Source of the DNA: Trichobilharzia szidati
Lineage: Eukaryota > Platyhelminthes > Trematoda > Strigeidida > Schistosomatidae
Length of the DNA stretch: 64,000 bases
NCBI GenBank assembly: GCA_944472155.2
Contig: OX235277.1
Coordinates: forward strand, 13,898,804 to 13,962,803
Direction of reading: 5' to 3'
How positions within the stretch are numbered: position 1 is the first letter of the stretch; every line of letters begins with the position of its first letter. A program made the translations under genes and the position numbers. This document shows positions 11,876-21,344 of the stretch, one piece after another. Under the pieces are notes generated by a model. It was not told the origin of the DNA, made no database searches, and saw only the letters and a program-made list of their open reading frames with translations.

Positions 11876-12604
11876 GTAAATATATATATGTTATTTCCTA
11901 TGTATGTGCAAATTCAGTTTATCGCACATAAATGTAATCGGTGATGGTTATGATCATGTCATTCACCAGAAAATGAAACAAGTGAAAACAATCTATAGGT
12001 CCCTTGGGGAGGTATGAACGCTTCCTGCTTGTGTCACAATAGTGAAGACCTAGGAGAAACTAAGTGTTTATTTCTGATAATATCTATCTTGTCTAGAATA
12101 CCAGTAAAAGCTTCCAGTTGTATCAAGAAGCAGTTCGTTGTCTTAGATAGTTGATGGCTAACGAAGATCTATTGATGACGATTTGATATACTTCCAATAA
12201 CTGTTTCTTCACAGAAAAAACAAGCTACTGAAAATCAAATAATTAATTTAATATCTACATTTGACGAAATATTATGAGATAGCGCATGTCGTGACTGGCT
12301 GAAAACCCTAGAAGCAACATCTAAATTATAACTACATTCGATTTTCAGTCGTGCTTTTCGCAGTTCTTGGTTTCTGAAAAATCTAACTTTGCAGGTGATT
12401 ACATAATATGTGTTAAGTGCTGCACATATCTGAATTCAACTTTAACTGTTAGCTGAAGAAAATATTATATAACACATTTATGAAAATAATATCACTCACC
12501 TTCGCCTTTGGAAGATGCAGTAAAACAGTACGTTAGATGATCATAACTTTAACTGCAGATTAGAAATTCTATAGCTTCCCGTTTTTCATTCTCTTTCTAT
12601 ATAG

Positions 12605-12610
12605 ATCAAT
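12605..12610 (+). CDS. MEG-B micro-exon, 6 nt
   Basis: ATCAAT lies between the strong acceptor TTCTCTTTCTATATAG and the donor GTAAGTTTAATTC. The mirror at 44293-44298 is identical in exon, pyrimidine tract and GTAAGTTT. It preserves phase 1 (xAT CAA T). Confidence 0.75.
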
Positions 12611-12802
12611 GTAAGTTTAATTCGGGTTCCTCGGATTCGATACTGAAAAGAAACGGTCATTTCTTGATATTTCAATAACTGCTTGATTACATTTTTCCGT
12701 CACTCACTTCTAGATTATGCTTCATAGAAATGAGAGTTTCAAGATAATTTCCTCTGATATGAATTTTCGGCCTTCCCATATCACAGAATAAATGTTACAT
12801 GA

Positions 12803-13012
12803 TCAAGACATTGGAATACTCATGGAAATCTTATCATAAATACGTATTGAACTATCGCATGTTTCAATTCCATTCTCAAAGCAACTGAATACAAAACAAC
12901 TGTTTCTATTTGTGCCTCGAATGGTTATTCCTACAAAAAATACCTTGCGTTCAGTTGATAGTTTGAATTTAGCGTCACAGCTAATAATGGTAGATGTTTG
13001 ATGAAAAAGCAA
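12803..13012 (-). other. Conserved antisense open frame, left copy
   Basis: On the strand opposite to MEG-B, the frame begins right after an acceptor-like CGTATATTTCAG and runs 69 codons to TGA. It shares KLSTERK and an IYD-ISMSIPMS ending with the frame at 43914-44096. The 27-nt length difference is in frame. The DSSI-IYD pattern is faintly CUB-like. No ATG; it could be an exon of an overlapping gene or chance. Confidence 0.3.
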
Positions 13013-13574
13013 CTGAAATATACGTTTGACGAGCGGTAGCTAATGAAATCACGAGATAAATGCAAGATTTGAATATTTCAGATTCCTGTATTTATTTTTA
13101 TAAGCGTTACTGTATGACTATGATTATTTCTGATATGCTTATACCTCCTCAAGTGATGACAGTGGCATTACTTTTTAAACTGAACATCCTTCAGAACCAA
13201 AGTATTAAATTCAGCAAGACACATTTGAGGTTGTTTTTACATTTTTATTTTATTCTGTTTATGCAACTAGTTTAAAGTGAACGTGATCGTTAGGTAGGAA
13301 GGTCATGAAAACAGACCCTTAAATCTATATATATGGAAGTTTTATGAGTATGGCATTGTAGGTCTTATCTATTTGATGAATGCACTTTATATCAAAGCCG
13401 AATAAATTATATTTACCATGACTGTCAAATCTGTTCAGAATCCTTATTCACCTCTAATCCTAAAGTGGAAATGTAGCCATTCATGAATTACTCTTCGTTC
13501 TTTCAATTTACTTTGCACATATTAGTAAAAATAACAGTCACTGTGTATCTAACCGGGGATATTTACGATAATAG

Positions 13575-13580
13575 TGAAAG
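13575..13580 (+). CDS. Possible MEG-B micro-exon, 6 nt
   Basis: TGAAAG lies between TTTACGATAATAG and GTGAGTATTATTT; the mirror at 43368-43373 is TGAAAA with the same flanks, including CTGTGTATCTAACCGGG upstream, which could supply a branch point. The pyrimidine tract is poor, so confidence is limited. Phase 1 is open. Confidence 0.42.
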
Positions 13581-14215
13581 GTGAGTATTATTTACATTCA
13601 TTCATGGAGAAGATTTCAAGAACCACGATGTTCCACATCAGAGTATATGTTTGATAAATATTCTTTTTAATGTCTAAAATGAGCAACTAAGGTGAAAGTA
13701 CTGAGACGAATAACTTCACCCGGATGCTAATGAAGTAGATTGACACACGAGTACATCAGTTTACAGCATTGAATTCAGCGAGGATACAATTGTCGGAAAA
13801 TAGTTAAAACTTGTCCAATCGTTATCATATCATTGATATGCAGGTAGTGTGTTATTTCAGAGGTAATCTAATGTGGAGTAGTTAAATCGTCCTAATGATT
13901 TGGAAAATGTGATATAATTCAGGTGATACTGGTAAATGTCATATTGTTAAGGTGCATTCGCATGTCGGCGACTGTTCAGGAATCGTATTGCATGGAAGTT
14001 TTTCTTCCAGTCAGAATTGGTTGTCAGGGAATTATTTACTAATAAATTCTTGGAAAAACTATGCCTAGCTGACCGGCTATAATGAATCACTTTATACAGG
14101 AACTGTAAAATTTTCAAAGCCATTTATTCATTTCTACCCAGGGAGAAGAAACTAAAATATCCTGTCATGATCTTAACGTGTTGGCTGATGTGATAATATC
14201 ATTCATTTTGTTCAA

Positions 14216-14286
14216 CTTACGTGAGATTTATCAGCAAGTAATACTTACTTTGTAACAAAAAAATTGTTGACACATAAAGGCCTAAG
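14216..14286 (+). pseudogene. Degenerate MEG-B micro-exon pair
   Basis: This aligns with the right-arm exons at 42783-42800 (18 nt) and 42729-42740 (12 nt). In the left copy of the 18-nt exon the acceptor is TTCAA instead of TTCAG and the donor is GCAAGT instead of GTAAGT. The 12-nt exon has lost its TTTTTTGCAG acceptor while its GTAAGTTT donor remains. Confidence 0.55.
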
Positions 14287-14499
14287 TAAGTTTAAAGTCG
14301 CACTTGTTCTTGAAAATGATTTTACGAAGTAGGAAATAGGTGTAGGTACGCCTATGTGGAAAATCAAACGTTAACAGTATACAGGTACATTTAAAGATGC
14401 CTACCTTCAATGTTTGTGACTTTATAGGTTCCTTGGTGCAACAAAGTTTGACATATTGAAACGAACATTTTCATCAGAAATTAATCTGCAATACACCAC

Positions 14500-15187
14500 C
14501 TTAAAATTACACCGAAAACATCATTTGAATGCCATCAGATTCTCTGAGTAAATTAAGACGCGAAATTAGTTGTTACTTTTTCTTTGACTGTTACATCAGA
14601 AATTTACATACTTTTCATTCATTACAATTTCGATGTTACTATTCATCTCAGATGTTGTCCAGTATTGTTCAGATTTGTTCGAAAAACTCTTTTTTCCTCT
14701 TCAGACCTGTGTTGTTTGTTAACGTGTCTCTTTATCTAACTGTAACTCTCCTCCCTTCATTGTTGAATCTTGTTACCAACGTACTAGTGAATTTGATCTT
14801 CGTTGCGTGAGAACATCCCTTTAATTTTGTGACATCATGATAGCCACTCCCTCAATATGCTCGTTTTTATCGTCCTAGTGACCATGGTGGATTACTGACT
14901 CTCTGATTAACAATTCCTAGACTTTAGCTCCATTCAATCTGCTGTCACAGGTTTGTAACACTTCTGTATCACATCTTGTCATTTATTTATTAATTTGAGC
15001 ATATATGTCAGCACCAAATGTAGTGTGGACATCCCGCGTTTACTTGAAGAAGGCACACACCAGAAGGCTTTCGTTTCTCCCTCGGATTGCATTGTAGAAT
15101 TTATTTCTGCCCATTGTATACTCTAATTTAAATGGTTATGGGAATTGATCGAGGATCCTTATTCTAGTCTCTCCATTTGTTTTTCAT
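14500..15187 (-). mobile_element. Degenerate RTE-type retrotransposon remnant
   Basis: Minus-strand sequence matches the plus strand at 39405-39985 (shared blocks include CTATCATGATGTCACAA and GAAATTGTAATG). At the right end of the matching stretch on the other arm an I-V-M-G-D-I-N reading resembles the endonuclease MGDLN motif of RTE elements. Left copy frames are broken. It predates the arm duplication. Confidence 0.5.
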
Positions 15188-17541
15188 AAGACCTTGGTCA
15201 CCCTTGGACGACCAACTCGCCGCTTCCATTTCGGGTTCCACTGGAGCAATGACTTGTCTAGTGATGTCACTTGATGGTTTCCTCAGAGTATGGCCAATCC
15301 ATCTCCATTTCTTCCTGCCTATTTGTTTCACAATCGGTTCCTAGTTGGTTCACTACCAGAGATCTCTGTTGCTGATCATTTCTGGCCGGCCATCTGATCT
15401 TGAGTATTGAGCGAAGACAACTGTTAATGAAGGTTTGTAGTTTGTTGAAGATGCTCTTTATGACGCGCTGGCCAAGTCTCTGATCCGTATAGTAGCATTG
15501 ACTGACTTCACATTGGAGTTGAAAATCCGGATATTATTTTTGATGCTAAGTGTTGTTGACCTCCACACAGACTTGAGAGTAGTGAAAGCTTGTCTTGCTT
15601 TTCCGATTCTTGCTTTGATATCCTCGTCAGTTCCGTTGGCCTGTAGTTGAAATGATGCTTCCCAGGTCGGTAGGTAAAAGAGGTTGTTTCTTTCAGTTCC
15701 CTTCCATTTATTCTGATTGTTGTCAGTTGTTGTTGTTGCTATTGGTGATGTTGCCCAGGAATCTTCACCACCTCTGTTTTCTCTATGTTCCTCTGAAGTC
15801 CTTCCTATCTTTGATGCTTCTTCCGCCAACTTGTTGCTTTCCGCTTGCATGTCTTCCAGTTTGTGAGAAATCAGACATATATCATTGGCGAAGTCCAGAT
15901 CCTCCAAGTTTTGTGTGTGAGTACATTTTATGCATGTTTCCTCAATGCCCACTGTTTCTCGCATTATCCAGTCTACTGCAATCAAGAAAATCATTGGCAA
16001 TAGTAGGCAGCCTTGTCTTTCTCCTGTCCTCACTTCGAAGGATTCCGTAAGTTTCCCGTTGTGGATTACTTGGCATGCAGCATTGTTGTACAGCTGTTGA
16101 ATGAGATGTACAACTGTCGGTAGCACCCCGTAGTAGCGAAGTAGTTTCCAAATCACCTCTCGATCGACGCTGTCAAAGGCCTTTTCAAAGTCGATGAAGT
16201 TGAGATAGAGAGGTGACTGCCATTCCAGGCTCTGTGCAATGATGATCTGTAGTGTGGCGATCTGATCAATGCATGACTTGTTTCTCCTGAATCCAGCCTA
16301 TTCCGGTCGAAGTCTTTCATCTAGGGCATGTTTGATTCTCTCCAGGATGGTGTGGCTTAGTATTTTGCTTGGGATGGACAGGAGCATAATTCCGCGTCAC
16401 TTTTGCACTGACTTAGGTCTCCTTTCTTTGGTAGTTTCAATAAGTACCTTTCTTCCAATCCTCAGGTACTTTACCTTCTTTCCACACCTTCTCCAGTAGT
16501 GGCGTTATCAAGTCCGCTGTTGTCTCTGTGTCCATTTTCAACGCTTCTGCTGGGATTCCATCTGGTCCTGCTGCTTTTCCAGCTTTTAGCTTCTTGATTG
16601 CCTTCAGGACTTCTGACTTCGTAGGGGGGTTGGTGTTCACCAGTAGCTCTGTCTCCATTGTTAGTATTGTTGGGCGCGTTGTAGGTGGTGGTCGATTTAG
16701 GAGTCTTTTGAAGTGTTCAGCCCAGTGTTTCCTTTTCTCTACTTCTTTGGTGAGTGACTTTCCATTGTCATCATTCACCGGCTTGATTTGTGTCAAACTT
16801 TTGCCCGATAGGTACCTTGTTGTTTGGTGGAGTGTTGCGAGATCTCCTTTGTCTGCAGCTTGTTCTGCCTCACTTGCCATTGTTTCATAGTACTTTCTTT
16901 TGTCTTCCCTGGCACTCTCCTTTACTCTTTTGTTCAGTGTCTTGTAGTTTGCATTCAAATCTTGTTTTTGTTTCTCATCGGTGCACTGGATAATCTTTTG
17001 TTTCACCATCCCTCTCTCTTATATCAGTCTCCATGTGTCCATAGTGAGCCACTGTTTGTCCTGTCTCTTATTTCTGCCTAGAACTTTCATGCAGGTTTGA
17101 CTCCACACTGTTTTCAACTTGTTCAAGTGCTTTTCAACGCTGACCTCTTCGCCAGTGTTGATTTGTGTCTCGGCTTTGTCTTTTGTGCTTGCAGTGAAGA
17201 GGTCCTTTGTGTCCTGGTCCTTCAGTTTCTGAGTGTTGAACTTGGCTTGTGATCTGTCTGCAGCTCCTGATTCTCTGAAAGCTTTTAATTTGATTTGGAT
17301 TGTCCCTTGTACGAGATAGTGGTCTGAGCCAACGTCTTCTCCTCTTCTTACTTTTGTGTCCAGCAGGCTGCGCCTCCACTTCCTTGAGATTGAGATGAAG
17401 TCGATTTGGGTTTTGGTTCGCCCATCTGGTGACACCCATGTAGCTTTGTGGATATCTTTGTGTTTGTATACGCTGCCACCAATCACTAGTTCATTGAAGG
17501 CGCAGAAGTCGGCGAAGAGTTCTCCGTTTTCATTCATTAGG
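15188..17541 (-). mobile_element. SR2-like RTE non-LTR retrotransposon, dead, truncated
   Basis: Minus-strand ORF2 in pieces. 17541-17019 is the end of an APE-type endonuclease with TQIDFISISRKWRR and the catalytic SDH in VGSDHYLV. 17009-16437 is a linker plus RT start (KAAGPDGIPAEAL). 16300-15458 is RT with motif A FIDFEKAFDSVDR near 16170, GERQGCLL, and motif C as FAND in place of FADD, which removes a catalytic Asp. After another frameshift near 15480 the C-terminal WIGHTLRKP-like tail runs to 15188. At least three frame breaks and one stop are present, and 5' endonuclease and 3' UTR are missing. The block replaces 633 bp of unrelated sequence found in the right arm between the same two boundaries. 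Confidence 0.85.
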
Positions 17542-18709
17542 TATAACATTTCCATATTTTAGAGTTCAGTTAAGATGAGACAATATTAGGTATCATATCT
17601 TAACACTCATTAGTCACATACTCCAGTGTTTGAAATAGATGTGAATTTGAGGAAGTTAACACACTTTAAACCAAATTTATTCACTTACCTAACTGGAATA
17701 GAATTTTGGTAGCAGGTAATATGTTGATAAAACTTTTGGATTCGACTGTAGTGTATAATGAAGCGCGCTTAATTGAAGGTGAGATTCTTAATTGTTTTTA
17801 TTGAGGTTATATATTGAATGCAGTAATTTAAAATTCACATTAGGAAGCTTTATATCTCTTTAAATGTGAAAACAATGTGTGTGTTCTACAGCCTTCACTC
17901 ATTTGCACATGAGTATAAGTTACTAAAGTATTGATAAATGTGTTACATGAAACCATGACAATTGATAACTGCGATTATTTGTATCCTATCAATGCATAGT
18001 GAAATTTGTTTTGTCCTATTACAACACATGAATGTCGAATCATTCTCTGTTTTGTCTGCACAGCCTATTTGTCTCAATGAAAGTCTGTTATCACGGCTTA
18101 CATATATATTGATATATAAAGCTGATAAGTAGATTTAACTCTATAATAGGTAAAGGTTTTTGATAGAGAAACAACTTAAATGTATGTATTTATTTGTAAT
18201 TTGGTGGTCAGACTTATATATTGAGATGCGAATACTCAAAATATATCTGGAGGAAATCGGCAAATCCTCAGTCAGGATCAAAATTCAAATCTGTTGACAG
18301 ATTCTGACTTAACGTTCACATCGATTTGAATTCCCTGAAAACGTTTATAAATTTGCTTTAGTCCGCTTTCACTCTTTATTCAGAAATTTCATCGTAGATA
18401 AGTTTTCATGGTTATTTTAACCTAAACTAATTTATGCATGATAACGTAATATATCTGACAGGTCAAGTTAAAAAAGCGTTATTGAGAAATACTACATAAT
18501 CTACAGAAGAGCAATATTTGGATTGTTGAGAATGGTTTTTCCAACACTTAAACGGAAATGTCTCTTGTATTTCATAGCACAATAGATAACACGAAGCTAA
18601 GTGGCAGTTAATGTATAAAGCGTAGCATTCTTTAACTACTTATTTGTTAAGCAGGTTTCTCTGTATGTGACAGACTCTCCAAAATACTCTTGTTGTCTAC
18701 TTTGTACAG
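17542..18709. other. Intron-like duplicated sequence, no gene seen
   Basis: Mirrored at 37616-38772 and related head-to-tail to about 530-2169. No exon found on the plus strand. A splice-like TTCCAG-TTAG-GTAAGT on the minus strand near 17690 runs antisense to the MEG and is not called. Confidence 0.4.
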
Positions 18710-18721
18710 AAGAGCAAGGCC
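18710..18721 (+). CDS. MEG-B micro-exon, 12 nt
   Basis: AAGAGCAAGGCC lies between CTACTTTGTACAG and GTAAGTGAATTT. The mirror at 37604-37615 (ATGAGAAAGGCC) and the tandem paralogue at 2170 have the same length, signals and phase 1 frame (xAA GAG CAA GGC C). It lies 7.2 kb downstream of exon 1, with the dead SR2-like block in between. Confidence 0.72.
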
Positions 18722-19168
18722 GTAAGTGAATTTTACATTGAATTAAAAATAGCGATGTTTAGAAAAGTTGGTTTACTAAGTGCAAACTGCTTATTTGTGT
18801 AATAGAGGTATATCAGGCTGAAAAGTATTGCGAGCATTAAATATGTACAACTGTTGAGAAATTCTGTATTTTTGCGTCTGATATTTTTACGAAGGATGAG
18901 TGTCTTTTATTTTCACATCAAAATGCACATGACTTGATTTTTGAGATGTGTCCTTTAAAGATTCGACTAATAATAGCCTTGCATTTTTAGATGTTTAGCT
19001 TAGAAACTAATCAAAATGTCTCCTTATTTCAATCCATCTTCTTCGCAGGAGTTGAAGAATTGATCAGCTTTAGGATTATTTAAAACCAGAAGATTTTCTT
19101 GCAGTAATCGATTATTTCTGAATTTAATCCATTGATTTAACTAAAAGATTTCCGTATTTTCACTTTAG

Positions 19169-19178
19169 AAAATATTGG
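19169..19178 (+). CDS. MEG-B micro-exon, 10 nt, probably frameshifted
   Basis: AAAATATTGG lies between CGTATTTTCACTTTAG and GTAAGTCTAG. The tandem paralogues at 2709 and 56133 are 9 nt, so one extra base here would disrupt phase. The right arm lacks the corresponding copy: about 340 bp, including this exon, is deleted near 37160. Confidence 0.55.
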
Positions 19179-20755
19179 GTAAGTCTAGATATGTTTTATG
19201 ACCTGAACGTAATAAAGTTAATGTGAACTTAGGTGAACAGTGCGGCTAACGATTGTAATATGTCAATGAACTTGGTAGATTTCGGTCGTTAATACCCACA
19301 CAACACTAGCTTAAATAGTATGATGATGTTTGGAAAATTCCTGGTGTAGACTTCCATCTACTTTCATTTTCTGATAGCACTAATGAATTTGTTGACTGGA
19401 ACAATGCAAATTTCCGATCAATTTCAGTTACATGAGTGTTACTACAAAATCTACTCCGTGTGAAAAACGTATCTGTCGAAACTTATAGCAAAGTTTGACC
19501 GACAAATGTTTACGGCTCCTGTATTTATGCGAACGTTTTCTGTCATAAAAATCTGAGTAATACGTTCGGTGTAAAGTGCCTAGTTCGGTAATAACTTCTT
19601 TACACTTAAGTTTTATAATAGGCTGAACAGGCAACTTTATCGTTAGTCTTTCAGTCAGGTAATGTCTGATTTAAGTGAAGTACTGAAAGACAAAATGAAC
19701 AAGTGAAGTTGAGTGAGCTGTAGTGTCATATTCTAATGCATGCTCAAAATTTGAAAGCATAATTCCAGATCGCATCCTCTAATCAAATAGAGGTATTCCT
19801 GTATACCTCAAGAACGGATCAGAAGTGGAAATGAACTGTCACATCGAAAACGACGACATATGCTCACTGGCAGGTAGGTTAAGTTATTAAACGTAGTGGT
19901 TTCTGTTTTCGTAATTTAGCGAAGCAAACTTCTAAATATGAACAGACTGCTGTGGCGTACAACAATGGGATAGCTAAGATCATGAACACATTTGTTAGGT
20001 GATTGTTTACTCTACACACAGTTAAGAGCGCTGTAAATACTTTGAAATTGCTTTCGTGTCATTTACATAAACGACAAGAAATCCTCCTGGCACATTCTTT
20101 GCTTGAATTTTCCTACTGCATATTATATGAAAGGATAAAAGTACGTTCTGTAGAACGTTGAATGAATCTGAAACGGGAAATAGGCATTATATAAAATCAT
20201 GTAATATATAACCTCTTTCACATTCATTAATTTGAAATATATATGTATATATATTTATGTATATACATATTTCACTTCTAATACTGTACATTTTGTTAAT
20301 TTCAGGTACATTGTTTTTATATGTACTACTAGTTCTCATACTCAGCTTATGTGTTTATTTGTTAGGTTTTTTTTCTACTCATTCCTTGATGCCATTTCCC
20401 ACCTACTGTTATCTACAACGTTTTCAAACTTCCCATGATTCATACTGCGTTCCGTAAATGACAATTTGATGCATAAAAATTTGAGTTCCCAATATTTGTG
20501 TTTTAGTTTCAATTAGACTTCATATCAATGTTTGCATATTTTAAATGGGGTAAAGTTAAACTTAAGGCACTACTAACTTCCAATCAGCGAATGACGTTGA
20601 ACGCACTAGTCAGCTGAAGGAGGCATTTTCGTGTATGAAATACATATATAATTATGAAAAAATTGCACAAAAACTCTATAAAATTGTTACAGAGGATACT
20701 ATTCTCTCACATGTGATAAAGATAGCTTTCAATTTTAGGTTGCAGTATCAACATA
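19179..20755. other. Intron-like duplicated sequence
   Basis: A candidate 61-nt exon at 19820-19880 (after CTGTATACCTCAAG, before GTAGGTTAAG) is open in phase 1 but is not a multiple of 3 and is not preserved in the mirror copy near 36850, so it is not called. An AT-rich TATATG run lies at 20237-20275. Nothing else supportable. Confidence 0.4.
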
Positions 20756-20918
20756 GTATAATTCCAGTGTAGGTAAAATTTATTTTGATAAATTTTCTTG
20801 GTGTAATACAGTAATATTTACTGAGAAATAAATGGTGCTCGAAACTTCACCTGTAAATATTACTATATAACACCGTGAGAATTTATTAAAATAAATTTTA
20901 CTCACAATGGAATTATAC
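20756..20918. repeat. Hairpin element, 66-nt arms
   Basis: Imperfect inverted repeat: arms 20756-20821 and 20853-20918, loop 31 nt (GGTGCTCGAAAC within it). The same sequence, shorter, forms the insert at 48764-48954. It lies within a left-only segment of about 0.8 kb (20.55-21.34 kb) absent from the mirror position near 36100. Confidence 0.75.
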
Positions 20919-21000
20919 TCTAGCACAACCATAGTGCACAAGTTCTATTTTTATGTCAACAGACAAATTTAACCACATTCTATGCATGTAATTATATAGG

Positions 21001-21140
21001 TTTTGTAACCCCAACAATAACCCTAATCTTTTCTGAACCTAACTCTTACGTGAAAATATCCCTAATTCTAACTGTAATCTAACTTGAACCAACCCTAATA
21101 TCGCCCTCATTAGGTTAACCTAACCCTAACTTGTACTTGG
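21001..21140. repeat. Telomere-like degenerate CCCTAA cluster
   Basis: Repeated AACCCTAA-like words (ACCCTAATC, CCCTAATTC, CCCTAATATC, CCTAACCCTAAC) cluster in about 140 bp, on the CCCTAA strand of the TTAGGG repeat. Spacing is irregular, so this is at best an old interstitial telomere-like patch or a retroelement tail. It belongs to the left-only segment. Confidence 0.4.
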
Positions 21141-21344
21141 CTTAAAACGTAAACTAATCTTTCCCAAAATAAAGCTGAAACTTCCCAGATATCCCGTTTT
21201 ATTTGCATAACGCTTCTACTAGCATATTTTATTAATGATGACTGCATTATTTGCCAGATTTCGCTAACATGCTTAGCGAGCGAATCAAGGTCAGTGGTGC
21301 GCGGCTGCACTCCATCGGTAATTAGCTAGAGGTGCTCAAAGTTT

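Noticed and set aside
12480..12512. Donor-like GTGAGT/GTAAGT on the minus strand at 12490 (plus strand at 44405)
   Set aside because: Antisense to the MEG and no acceptor with a pyrimidine tract nearby.
15652..17081. Plus-strand open frames of 67-132 codons
   Set aside because: They are shadows of the minus-strand SR2-like reverse transcriptase.
17690..17710. 4-nt exon TTAG between TTCCAG and GTAAGT on the minus strand (mirror near 38625)
   Set aside because: Antisense to the MEG, not a multiple of 3, and it has no neighbouring exons on that strand.
19660..19672. 4-nt exon TCAG before GTAATG (mirror near 37010)
   Set aside because: Weak donor, not a multiple of 3, and it has no counterpart in the first tandem copy near 3200.
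19820..19880. 61-nt exon open in phase 1
   Set aside because: Weak acceptor (CTCAAG), length would break phase, and the mirror near 36850 lost the signals.
20822..20852. Hammerhead ribozyme in the hairpin loop (CTGAGAAA ... CTCGAAAC)
   Set aside because: Core order and spacing do not give CUGAUGA-stem II-GAAA, and the related insert at 48764-48954 has diverged at the same bases.
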